From assembly GCA_001570385.1 (NCBI GenBank), contig BBYL01000006.1:372001-436000 (forward strand): a stretch of 64,000 nucleotides of DNA, in the 5' to 3' direction. Positions within the stretch are counted from its first letter, which is position 1; each line of letters begins with the position of its first letter. Below, one piece after another: positions 53,601 through 62,027 of this stretch. Origin of the DNA: Microtetraspora glauca (GTDB taxonomy: Bacteria > Actinomycetota > Actinomycetes > Streptosporangiales > Streptosporangiaceae). The notes beneath the pieces were generated by a model, which was given only the letters and a program-made list of their open reading frames with translations, did no database searches and was not told where the DNA came from. Made by a program: the position numbers and the translations under genes.

Positions 53601-55585
53601 GGCGAGCCGATCGTCTGTGTGATGTGATCGCAGACCCGCCGGGTCGGACTCCCGGTGATCGGCGCGGCGGTGGCGTAGAGCAGCTGGTAGCGGCTCTCGC
53701 TCAGCGGGTTTCCGGAGCTGATGTGCAGGATGGGGTTGTCGATCCGGGCGGCTCGGGCCTGCGCCTGCGTATAGAGACCACTGGCCCGGTACAGCCGGAC
53801 CGCGACCTCGTGGTAGCCGAGTTGCAACGCGTGCCGGGCCATCAGGTAGAGCAGCGATGCCGGCGGCCGGTCGTCGACGAAGTCCTGCTGGTTGTAGAGC
53901 CTGTCGAGGCCGCCCTGGGCGGCCGACGCGAGCCAGGCCAGGTAGTTACGGCCATCCACGGTGGACGGCCGCAGCGGAGCGGTCTCCGACGGCGGCAGCG
54001 CCTCCACCACCCCGCCGGTGAGCAGGTTCTGCCGCCCCGAGAACACCTGGTTGAGTATGGGCGGCACGGCCGTGCCGCTGTAACCGAGGCGGGCCAGGAG
54101 CTGGCGGCCGGCGGTGCGCTGCTGAGCGAGCTGCACCTGCTGTATCGCCCCGCCGAGGCCCCGGAGATGCAACCGGTTGAGCAGGGTGGTGAGGCTTTCG
54201 GCGTAACGCTGCGACCATTCCACCGAGCCTGGATGCAACGCGAGCACGTCCAGCAGCGTCTGGTGTGGATCGTCGGTGGGGCCGCCGATGCGCGCCACCC
54301 GCTCCACCAGAGGCGTCCAGTCCTGCCGGATGGTGTCGAGCACGCGGTAGAGCGGTATGGCGAGCTTGCTCACGTCGGCGTCGCGATCAGGCCATTCCAG
54401 GCGGGAGAACGCGGTGGCCGGCAGGATGCCGTACGGCTGGGCGCCGATCCGCATCGTCGGCACGACACCGCCGCCGACCACGTGCCGCTCGAAGAACTGG
54501 CGTGTGTCGTCGGCCGCGCCGTCGCTGAACACCTCGCCCATCATCGACCGCATCCAGTAGCCGAACGTGGCCGGCCACAGGAGCGTGTTCATGGCCCGCG
54601 CGGTGAAGTGATCCGTCCCGGCGGCGCCATGGGTGTGGACGAAGGAGTCGGCCGGCAGTCCGAGGTATTCGGCCAGCCGCTGCCCGTCCCGTTTCTTCTC
54701 GTCGTCCGTGGTGACCTCGTAGGCCGGTTCGCGGAGGTCGTCGAAGGAGGCGTCCGGGTCGTCGCGGCGGCCGTAGCCAGAGTCGGCGTCCTCGCTGTTG
54801 TTCGTGGGCGTGCCGCGGGCCACGATGGCCACGCCGGTGCGGCTGTAGGCATGCTGGAAGAGCAGGTCGCGCAGCTTGGATGCGCCTTCCTCAGCGTCGG
54901 ATCCGATCCGCACGCCGAGCACGAGCAGCCGATCGAATCCGCCCTGGGCCTGCTCTGGCGTGAGCGGGATCCGCAGGCCCATTCCCACCTCGACCGCCCG
55001 GTCGAAGTCGGACAGCCACCGCAGCCGCTCGGGCATGACCAGGTCGCCGCGCTCGTCGTGACGCAGCTGGTCGTCACCGGTGGCGGCGGGATCCGGCCCG
55101 GCGAAAAGGTCCTGGTCGACCTCGGCGCCGAGCTCGACCAGCGGATTCTCGCCGGCGCGGAAACCGATGACCACGAACCGCTGCGGCATCAACAGCACCC
55201 GCGGCGCCCGAGACCAGGCGTCCTGCTTGGTTTCCACGTCGGGAAAGACCGGCGGGCCGGCCGGGTTCACGGGCCGGTGCACGGCCTGCAGCCAGGTGGA
55301 CCGGCCGGAACCGTGCGCGGCGACCAGCCGCCGCCAGGCCGCCCGCAACTGGGCCTCGGTGCCCGCCTCGCGCACCTCGGTCCAGTAACGCCGTACGTTG
55401 TCCACTTCTGACGCTGTCAGTGCCTCGTCGAAGGTGGAGATGTTGCAGCCGTCCGGATAGATCCGGACCAGAAGCGTGGAGTCCTTGGCGAACCGGGTCT
55501 CCAGACGCACCGGCATCAGCATGATCGGTGACTTGTCGTCGAGGCTGGTGATGCCCTCTCGCGGGTCGGTCGTGAGCCGGCTCAT
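50696..55585 (-). CDS. uncharacterised 1629-aa protein of the large-protein operon
   Basis: 1629 residues; soluble, no signal peptide. N-terminal region: IMLMPVRLETRFAKDSTLLV, RIYPDGCNISTFDEALTASE, YWTEVREAG. The middle contains PTMRIGAQPYGILPATAFSR and long Ala/Leu/Arg-rich helical stretches (about residues 1150-1450) that may be coiled or helical-bundle. The C-terminal third has WLGLDIRPDQVVDSDRLLYT. No catalytic motif is recognised. The size and mix of beta-rich and helical regions suggest a structural or scaffold protein, but this is inference. ATG 55585 overlaps the upstream stop; the longer frame beyond it is a shadow. Confidence 0.75.
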   Translation of the reverse strand: MSRLTTDPREGITSLDDKSPIMLMPVRLETRFAKDSTLLVRIYPDGCNISTFDEALTASEVDNVRRYWTEVREAGTEAQLRAAWRRLVAAHGSGRSTWLQAVHRPVNPAGPPVFPDVETKQDAWSRAPRVLLMPQRFVVIGFRAGENPLVELGAEVDQDLFAGPDPAATGDDQLRHDERGDLVMPERLRWLSDFDRAVEVGMGLRIPLTPEQAQGGFDRLLVLGVRIGSDAEEGASKLRDLLFQHAYSRTGVAIVARGTPTNNSEDADSGYGRRDDPDASFDDLREPAYEVTTDDEKKRDGQRLAEYLGLPADSFVHTHGAAGTDHFTARAMNTLLWPATFGYWMRSMMGEVFSDGAADDTRQFFERHVVGGGVVPTMRIGAQPYGILPATAFSRLEWPDRDADVSKLAIPLYRVLDTIRQDWTPLVERVARIGGPTDDPHQTLLDVLALHPGSVEWSQRYAESLTTLLNRLHLRGLGGAIQQVQLAQQRTAGRQLLARLGYSGTAVPPILNQVFSGRQNLLTGGVVEALPPSETAPLRPSTVDGRNYLAWLASAAQGGLDRLYNQQDFVDDRPPASLLYLMARHALQLGYHEVAVRLYRASGLYTQAQARAARIDNPILHISSGNPLSESRYQLLYATAAPITGSPTRRVCDHITQTIGSPANRELAAQLDALERLQNAPTAQLERAFADHVDTCSYRLDAWLLGLVDLQLTRMREQLPTGLHLGAYGLVEDLRPGRSERADFVPEDPDVAKDFSDGPLTLDPANQGFVHTPSLNHAVAAAVLRNGYLSGVAPGEGPAVDLSSARVRAALALINGVRAGQSLSDLLGYQFERGLHDRYGMAEVDGFILPLRKAFPLRADRMASTRTDDGVPIEAIEAGNVLDGLALVERLRTAGSYPFGAAGLPPASPAQAAAINAEAHRLLDTHDAVADLALAEGVYQAVMGNYDRVASTYDAYAKGTSPAEPDIVRTPSSGVTLTHRVALHLPPTAVPGPDATPRARIEPAVDAWLTGVLPPLDEVGCRVSFRSASSGTDVMREITLAPLGLRPVDLVRIGRTDALSELDDRVRRCVRATFDPRPDQPITIDYHEAAPGQVSVFELLPLLRAAHRLISLSRPLTADDLAPAADTRHADEPSPFIDRQRVGTVDSALRAVRSELATAANALAVPDPASGLASDVDERVDSAVEALARADLFGLAQAGWGFAYESLGAAYADLLAACADTAQRCGDRLDRFAEEFARYEAVPPEGSDEARFLFLSRAEAAISTAPLLPRPSTPAAYAAALQAGPVADMVAARDRYQAVAASTRTTASGLRADIMAIPAAQPVDLAPPDLGPAEDRLIHLLADIRSVLLTVLAEADRRLAAAAAAFQEHDGTTSPAERVTALQEAAKALLGDDCRLIPEFTMDGERADRFSAALTESRSGAPFAHLDVDFPVDTWLHSTARVRERLHDWEQLQVLSGAFGRQEPELDALQLPPVTGEGWLGLDIRPDQVVDSDRLLYTAHLATGVVPGTPQRGLLLDEWTETIPSSTAESGIAFHSDRPNTEAAQAMLLVTPTLIRGSWQWDDLVDAVCDTMDLAKLRALEPRHIGELPYAPFLPATLMASQVRQLTIAADLALNNVFANVPSPMKAKP

Positions 55586-58572
55586 GCGGATTCCCCTGAA
55601 GACGTGTTGAGCATCTGGCTTGCGTGCACCCCGACGAGCACCGGGGCCTGGAAGAGGATGTAGGCGAGGTCGGCGGAGGTCATCGACGAATCCCACGCGA
55701 CGTGGACGTCCTCGGCGTGCTGCGCCGTCTCGGGCGACCCGGCCGGAGGCGTGAGCTGCAAGGACGCCGGGGCGGTGGCGAGGTCGATGTAGCGGCCGGC
55801 CGGTCCCGGCTGGACCTCCGGCCAGGACAGGTCGTTCCACACGGTGAGCTCCGGGCTCGGCTCGGTGTCCAGACCGAACCTGGGCTCGCCGGGGCGCTCC
55901 TTGATGACGAAGAACCAGCCCGGATCCTCGCCGATCTCGTCACCGCCGACGGCCTCTTCCGCGGTGAGGTCGAATCCGAGGATCGTGATGTCCGGATCGA
56001 TCTTCGCGGCGTACCGCGGCGTGCGGACCGCCGACGGGTCGGCCGACAGCCGTCGCGATCCCGTCTCGTCCGGTTCCGGCCATCGCGCCCGATGCGCGTA
56101 GACGACCGCGCTCGGATAACGCTTGAGCAGCTCGCCGCGGATCACCAGGACGAGCTCGTCCCGCCCGCCGCCGGTATCGCGGTGATCATGGCTGCCCAGG
56201 GCCGAGGTGACGGCCCACTCGTGCAGCGGCGGGATGTCGCGGAGCGATTCCCTGCTCGCCTCGTCGGACAGCGTGCCGCGCACGTCCCAGAACTGGCGGA
56301 ACGACGAACCGCGCTGGTCGGTCGGGTACTCCCGCCACAGCAACTCGCGGGCGAACTCGTGGTTGACCCCGACCAGGTAGGCCTCGATGAACCGCTGGTC
56401 GGTCTCCAGCAGGCTCACCGTGTTGGCACCGATCAGGTTGGCATTGGGCAGGAACAGGTCGGTGCCGAGGTCACGCAACGGCTCGTACATCGGCTGGTCG
56501 ATCACCGGGTAGGCCATCGGTTCGACCAGGCCTGAGCCGACCTCGTCGCGCACCATCTGGGGAATGCCGACGGTCGAGCCGATCCGGCGGGGGATGGTCA
56601 CGTCCGGATCCAGCGCGTCCACCGCCGTCTGCGCCATGCCATCCAGATCGAGGTCGCGCAACACCGGTGGGCTGCCCTCCTCGACCGCGGTCTCGCGGAA
56701 GTCGAAGCTGTCCTCCAGGGCCTCCTTGAAGTCCTGCGCCTCGGGGCTGTCCACACCGCCACGGCCGGGTCCACCGGGCTTGTCGAGCGTGCCGACGGTG
56801 AACCCGGATGCTCCCGGCAGCCCCGTCACCCATGCGACGGTGAGGCTGGACTCCCGCACGATCTCGGCGGCCTGGGGGTTGACGACCAGCGTCGCGGCCG
56901 CGTCCGCGACAAGGACGCCGGGCGGCGCGGGGTCCGGCGGGGCCGGGTCGGCCTCGCCGGAGTTGACCCGGTCCAGCAGGTCCAGCGGCCCGTGGTGCTC
57001 GCCGAACGGCAGCTGCCCGAGCATCCGGCCCCGCGGGCGCAGCATCCGGCGCAACGGCGCCGAGGATAGGGTCGGGGAGACCCGGGCGGTGGTCTGCGCC
57101 TGACGCAGCGTCTCGCCTTCGGACACGATCCTGCGGTGCAGCGGGGCGGTGAGGTGCAACGCCCGCTGGGACGACGACAACGCGGTGACCAGATGCCGTT
57201 CGTGCCAGACCTTGCTCACCTGCCGGCCGAACTGGGCGTTGCGAATGCGACGCTGGGCCGCGAGCACCTCGCCGATCTGCTCCCAGGCGGCCTGCATGTA
57301 CCGCTCCTGGTTTTCGCGCACCGCCTTGGCGCCGAGGCCCGCGGCGATCCGGAATCGGGGATCGAGGTTCAGCCGCTGGACCCAGCCGTCCGGTGGCTCG
57401 TCGGTGCGCACGCGGGCGGTCAGCGCGTGCCATCGCCCGTACAGCGGGGGCGAGATGACCGGGTCCTGGTCGGCCTCGGCGCGGTAGTCGTCGGCGAGGT
57501 TGATCAGGCGGGCCAGGTCCTCTTGCAGGGGGCGCGGGAACGGCTCGTCCCAGGCATCCCAGGGGTCGCCGGGCAAGGGGAACCCGGGTGGTCGCAACGC
57601 GCCCCCGAGGCGCAGTGTGCCCTCGAGTTCCGGTTTGTCGATGCCGCGTACTCCGGAGCCGGCATGCTCCACGTCGATGGCGCGGGTGCCGACCCGCGGG
57701 TCGATCGGGGCCGGGCGCAGCAGCCGGACCAGGGTCTCGAAGTCGCCCCGCGCGCCGGTCCTGAAGTACCAGCGGTGATACACCGGGAACCACGTGGGCT
57801 GCGGCCGAGCGCCGGTCTCTGCGCCCGGCATGGCCCAGGCCGACATGGTGGCCGGAATGTCGCCGACGTCGAGGCCCAGGCCGGCCCGGCGGCCGCCCTC
57901 GAACGTGGGCACCAGGAACGCGTGGTAGGCGGTGTCCGGCACGAGGGTGCGCGGGCACAGCAGCCGGGAGCGGGCGAGGTCGGGGTTGCCGGCCAGGGCG
58001 GCGGCGAGCCGGGCCGCGACCGCCGGGCCGTCGCCGGAGACGATCTCGCCGTCGGTCGCGCCCAGGCCGAGGTCGGCGTGCACGTGCGCCCACGCCCAGA
58101 GCTGGTCGGGCTTGGGAAGCATGGCGAGATCGGTGATCTCCACCCTGGGCAGCGGGGCGCCGCCTCCTGCCGGGCCGTCGCGAAACTCCTCTTCGGTGAG
58201 GACCAGCAAGGTGAGCCACGGCCGCAGCCTGCCGGCCGCGGCGGCCGCTGGGGTGTAGCGCCAGGGGAAGTCCTCGTCGTAGAAGTCCACGTGGGCCAGC
58301 AGGTTGGGCTCGGCGTTCGTGATCCAGGGACGCGGCTCGGTCCGCACGATCACCTTGGGGTCGATGCCCAGGATGTCGGCCGGGCCGTACAGCGAGACCT
58401 GCTTGGTGACGGGACGGGTTTGCACGGCCCCGCCGGGGGCGCGGCCGCTCGCCGTGAGCGAGACGGTCACCCGCGGGCGGATCCGCACCGCCGGGTCGCC
58501 GTCGGCGGCGGTCACCTGGTTCGCCAGGCCCTGCCGCAGCCACGGAAGAAACGCGTAGGCAGGTGAGGTCAT
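55582..58572 (-). CDS. uncharacterised 996-aa protein of the large-protein operon
   Basis: 996 residues, no signal peptide. Begins YAFLPWLRQGLANQVTAADG, then PRVTVSLTASG, a TEPRPWITNAEPNLLAHVDF stretch and DEDFPWRYTPAAA followed by GRLRPWLTLLVLTEEEF. Later parts include a long helical segment (residues about 390-520) and VGVNHEFARELLWREYPTDQRG. Repeated Trp/Pro-rich beta-type signatures suggest a conserved but uncharacterised family; I do not recognise a functional domain. ATG 58572 overlaps the stop of the DUF6603-like gene (ATGA), and its own stop overlaps the 1629-aa gene. Confidence 0.75.
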   Translation of the reverse strand: MTSPAYAFLPWLRQGLANQVTAADGDPAVRIRPRVTVSLTASGRAPGGAVQTRPVTKQVSLYGPADILGIDPKVIVRTEPRPWITNAEPNLLAHVDFYDEDFPWRYTPAAAAAGRLRPWLTLLVLTEEEFRDGPAGGGAPLPRVEITDLAMLPKPDQLWAWAHVHADLGLGATDGEIVSGDGPAVAARLAAALAGNPDLARSRLLCPRTLVPDTAYHAFLVPTFEGGRRAGLGLDVGDIPATMSAWAMPGAETGARPQPTWFPVYHRWYFRTGARGDFETLVRLLRPAPIDPRVGTRAIDVEHAGSGVRGIDKPELEGTLRLGGALRPPGFPLPGDPWDAWDEPFPRPLQEDLARLINLADDYRAEADQDPVISPPLYGRWHALTARVRTDEPPDGWVQRLNLDPRFRIAAGLGAKAVRENQERYMQAAWEQIGEVLAAQRRIRNAQFGRQVSKVWHERHLVTALSSSQRALHLTAPLHRRIVSEGETLRQAQTTARVSPTLSSAPLRRMLRPRGRMLGQLPFGEHHGPLDLLDRVNSGEADPAPPDPAPPGVLVADAAATLVVNPQAAEIVRESSLTVAWVTGLPGASGFTVGTLDKPGGPGRGGVDSPEAQDFKEALEDSFDFRETAVEEGSPPVLRDLDLDGMAQTAVDALDPDVTIPRRIGSTVGIPQMVRDEVGSGLVEPMAYPVIDQPMYEPLRDLGTDLFLPNANLIGANTVSLLETDQRFIEAYLVGVNHEFARELLWREYPTDQRGSSFRQFWDVRGTLSDEASRESLRDIPPLHEWAVTSALGSHDHRDTGGGRDELVLVIRGELLKRYPSAVVYAHRARWPEPDETGSRRLSADPSAVRTPRYAAKIDPDITILGFDLTAEEAVGGDEIGEDPGWFFVIKERPGEPRFGLDTEPSPELTVWNDLSWPEVQPGPAGRYIDLATAPASLQLTPPAGSPETAQHAEDVHVAWDSSMTSADLAYILFQAPVLVGVHASQMLNTSSGESA

Positions 58573-61500
58573 GACACCACCTCGAAGCTCGGAATGACGT
58601 GGACGGCATCAGCCATGGCCGGATCGTCGGCGACCGTCTCCGCCCGGAACTGATGCGCGGCCGCCGCGCTGGCGAAGGCCGGGGCGAAGGCCCGGTTGTC
58701 GGCCGTGTACGCCACGCTGTAGCTCTCACCCGACACCGTGACCGTCTCACCGGGCGGACGCAGGAGGTCCCGGCTGGAGCGCGACATCGGGGAGCGCGCC
58801 ACCGCGTTGTCACGCAGCAGGAAGGAGAAAAGACCCTCCTGGTACGGGGCGAACCGGCGCCGCTGTCTGGTGAAGGATCTGTCGTGCAGGATCTCCTCGT
58901 AGCGGACCACCCGTTTGGCCATCCCGCTGGTACGCACGTCGGCACCGGCCGCGGCGATGTCCACCCCGGATCGCTGGGTCTCGAACGCGGGCCTGCTCAG
59001 CCTGTCCGCGTCGGACATCTCCACGAACTGGGCCGGCGCGAACTCGTCGTGCGCGTCGGCGACCCGTACCAGGGGGCCGGCGGGGGCGAGCGTCAGGTGG
59101 TTGGCCCCGACGGGACGCTGGGTGCCCACCTTGTCGAGCGTCAGCCCCAACGGCAGGGCCTTCTGCGATACGCGCAGCACGCCGTTCGGGTGCAGGGTGA
59201 TGTCGCCCGGCTCGCGTACGGTCACCGCGGGCAGGCGCCCGTCGCGGGCCACGGCGCGCCAGGCCTCGGGCTTGCCGAGTTCCGACGTCAACGCGGCGAG
59301 CACGTCGATCAGCAGCTCCGGCTGGACGTGCCGGTCGCCGAAGGTGTGCTCGAAGTCGACGTCCAGGTCCCAGAAGAGCAGCGAGATCGCGCCGTGGCCC
59401 TTGACGTGCCAGGGGGAGGGGCCGTCCAGACTGCCCCGGATCTTGACGGAGAACAGGCCGACGCCGAACGCCTTCACCGACATCGCGGCGGCGATCTCGA
59501 CGTCGAAGTGGAGCGGCGAGAGCTGGAGCAACGCGTCGAAGCCGACGAAGCCGGTCACGCTGAAGGCCGACACTTTGAAGTAGAGGTCGAGCCGGGCGCC
59601 GAACTGGACCGTGTTCGGAGTGATCGCGAAGTACCCCTGCGCGGTCAGCCGTGCGACCGAGGAGTTGAGCAGGCTGATCGTCACCCTGCGCGGCGTCGGG
59701 AACGGCAGCGCGGGCGGTGCGAAGTTCGGATGGAAACCGCCGAGCGAGGCGACGAAGTTCGCGTCCTCGCCCCACGCGACGAGCAGGCCGAACTCCCCGC
59801 TGAGGGGAACGGAGGCGATCCTGGAGTCGAACAGGGTGGCGTGGAAGTACAGCCGCTTCTTGTCGAACTCGATCGCGCCGGCGAACTGTACCTGGAGCAG
59901 CACGACCGGGCGGTCCTCGTGTGGCAGAGCGACCCGCAGCACGCCCACCACGGCGACGTTGCCGGGAATCTCCACGATCAGGCCCATGGTCAGGTGCATC
60001 AGCCGGGGCGCGCCCCAGGCCAGCTTCGCCATCGGCCCGACGAGGAACGTTCCCGGGCGGGACGGGAAGTAGGTACGCAGGTCGCTGAGGATCTTCGGCG
60101 CGTTCGCCACCACGTCGCGGGGGAACATCAGCGACGTCAGCGATCCGGTACGCACCCCCTCGGTGAGGGCGGCCACGTTCATGCCCCGGTTGAGGGCGAG
60201 CAGCCCACCGACCTCCAGCAAGGTGAATCCGAACCCGACCGGCACCCCTTCGCCGAGTTCCGCGGTGACCAACGTCATCAGGGAGAACGGGCGGGTGGTG
60301 AGCAGGCCGAGAGCCTTCAGCGAGAGCGTGTCGGCGAGTTCGAGTTCGAGCACGCCCGAGTACTCGCCCCGGTCGGCGTCGAACCGCAGATAGCCGCCTC
60401 CGGTGACCACGCCCGCGTCGATGGACAGGCCTACGCCGGACGGCGGCAGCGAACCCGTCGAAAGCTCAACCGGGCCAAGGTTGCCGTCGAGATCCGGCCG
60501 CGGCTCCAGCTCCGCTTTGAGCCCGACCCGGTCGACCACCGCGCGCACCGGACCGAGCGAGGCGGCGAAGGTGGCGCCGAGCACGACCTGCAGGCTCCCA
60601 CCGGACGGCATCGCGGACACCGCGAGCGACCGGACCTCGACCGGCCCGATCCGGCGGTGCGCCGGAACGTCGATCTCCAGGTTGGAGGTGCCGCGGAAGG
60701 AGAACCCGTCCCGGTGGGAGAGCCCGACGGTCACATCGGTCTCGAAGGCGAACCCGTCCGCCGGCATGATCACGGAGAGGAAGCCGTCCGAGCCGTCCGG
60801 CACGAACACGAACTCCAGACCCTTGAGCTCGACCTCGACATACGGATCCACCCCGTCGTCGGCGTCCAGCCGCACCCCGCCCGCGCCGCTCACTCCACGC
60901 AGCACCAGCCGGGTACGGTCCGCGGCGCCCACCAGCACCCGCGGCGTGCCGGTGGCGGCGCCACCGTCCAGCCTGACCTGGATCGACCCGGTCGCGTGGG
61001 TGGGCGCGTCCGTGGTCAGGAAGCCGACGATCACGTCGATGGGCTCTCCCGGCCGTATGCGCAGACCGACCCCGCCTTGCAGGTCGAGGTCGCTGCGCAC
61101 AGTCGCGGTCAGGCCACCGCCGACCGGCAACGCGGTGCCCAGTTCGCCGTTTAGCGCGGGCACGATCGCCAGCCCGGGCTTGCCGGTCGCGGTGCCCGGC
61201 AACGGCAGCAGCCGCACGTCCCCGGTCATGACCGCCCCGTTGACGAACCCCTCCAGCAGCACGGCCCTGAGCCCGCGCGGCATGGTGCGGTCGAGCGGCA
61301 GGTCCTGCTCGGCGGGCAGGCCGAGCAGGCCGGTCGCGGTGGCGTCGTCCACCGGGCCGAACCGGATGTCGAAACCGGCGGACATCAGGAAGTCGTCGAT
61401 CGCGGAGAGCAGCTCCCCGTGGTCGAAGTCGTCCCTGCCCCAGCCGAAAGCGTTCGCCAGCATCAGCCCGGGGCTGGTCAGCGTCTGCGGCAGCCGGTCC

Positions 61501-62027
61501 AGGTCCAGGACGGTCCTCCGGTACGGCGGCCGGTCGCCCTGGGCGGGCTCGGAGGTGGTGCGCAGCACACCCAGGGCGCGCAGCGCGAAGCCGAGCCGGG
61601 GCCGGTACGTGATCAGGTAGTCGCTCACCAGGTGGTCGATCAGCTGCCGGGGGAACTTCTCGCCGAACCCGTCCGCGCGGAGCGACTCCGGGATGACGTC
61701 GTCCGGCGCGGTGGCCAGGGCGCGGATCGCGGAAAGGATCCGGTCCACCGCGGCCAGCACCCGGGCCACGTCCCCGGGGAGCGCGGCGAGGTCGGTCGTG
61801 TCGCCGGTCACCACCCCGGCCTCGCCGTACAGCCGGCGCAGGCCCTCGGTCAGCGTGTCGAGGTCGGTACGCAGGTCGAGCAGGGGCTGCGGGACCGCCT
61901 CCGCGATCCAGCCCAGCTCGCGGAGCAGACCCAGCGCCGCCTGCGGCGACGCCAGCGAGTCCGCCAGCGGCCGCAGCGCCAGCCCCAGCTCGCCAAGGAC
62001 CCGGTCGAAGGTACTCGGCTCAGTCAT
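58569..62027 (-). CDS. DUF6603-like 1152-aa protein of the large-protein operon
   Basis: 1152 residues, no signal peptide. From about residue 550 to 850 the sequence looks like the DUF6603 region: GFGFTLLEVGGLLALNRGMN, VRTGSLTSLMFPRDVVANAP, LVGPMAKLAWGAPRLMHLTM, then GGFHPNFAPPALPFP and NTVQFGARLDLYFKVSAFS. It is dominated by regularly alternating beta strands, reminiscent of an elongated beta-structure. The function of DUF6603 is unknown to me. Start ATG 62027 (MTEPSTFDRVLGELG) overlaps the metalloprotease stop and has GGGGAG upstream; a longer in-frame start at 62102 lies within the upstream gene. Confidence 0.75.
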   Translation of the reverse strand: MTEPSTFDRVLGELGLALRPLADSLASPQAALGLLRELGWIAEAVPQPLLDLRTDLDTLTEGLRRLYGEAGVVTGDTTDLAALPGDVARVLAAVDRILSAIRALATAPDDVIPESLRADGFGEKFPRQLIDHLVSDYLITYRPRLGFALRALGVLRTTSEPAQGDRPPYRRTVLDLDRLPQTLTSPGLMLANAFGWGRDDFDHGELLSAIDDFLMSAGFDIRFGPVDDATATGLLGLPAEQDLPLDRTMPRGLRAVLLEGFVNGAVMTGDVRLLPLPGTATGKPGLAIVPALNGELGTALPVGGGLTATVRSDLDLQGGVGLRIRPGEPIDVIVGFLTTDAPTHATGSIQVRLDGGAATGTPRVLVGAADRTRLVLRGVSGAGGVRLDADDGVDPYVEVELKGLEFVFVPDGSDGFLSVIMPADGFAFETDVTVGLSHRDGFSFRGTSNLEIDVPAHRRIGPVEVRSLAVSAMPSGGSLQVVLGATFAASLGPVRAVVDRVGLKAELEPRPDLDGNLGPVELSTGSLPPSGVGLSIDAGVVTGGGYLRFDADRGEYSGVLELELADTLSLKALGLLTTRPFSLMTLVTAELGEGVPVGFGFTLLEVGGLLALNRGMNVAALTEGVRTGSLTSLMFPRDVVANAPKILSDLRTYFPSRPGTFLVGPMAKLAWGAPRLMHLTMGLIVEIPGNVAVVGVLRVALPHEDRPVVLLQVQFAGAIEFDKKRLYFHATLFDSRIASVPLSGEFGLLVAWGEDANFVASLGGFHPNFAPPALPFPTPRRVTISLLNSSVARLTAQGYFAITPNTVQFGARLDLYFKVSAFSVTGFVGFDALLQLSPLHFDVEIAAAMSVKAFGVGLFSVKIRGSLDGPSPWHVKGHGAISLLFWDLDVDFEHTFGDRHVQPELLIDVLAALTSELGKPEAWRAVARDGRLPAVTVREPGDITLHPNGVLRVSQKALPLGLTLDKVGTQRPVGANHLTLAPAGPLVRVADAHDEFAPAQFVEMSDADRLSRPAFETQRSGVDIAAAGADVRTSGMAKRVVRYEEILHDRSFTRQRRRFAPYQEGLFSFLLRDNAVARSPMSRSSRDLLRPPGETVTVSGESYSVAYTADNRAFAPAFASAAAAHQFRAETVADDPAMADAVHVIPSFEVVS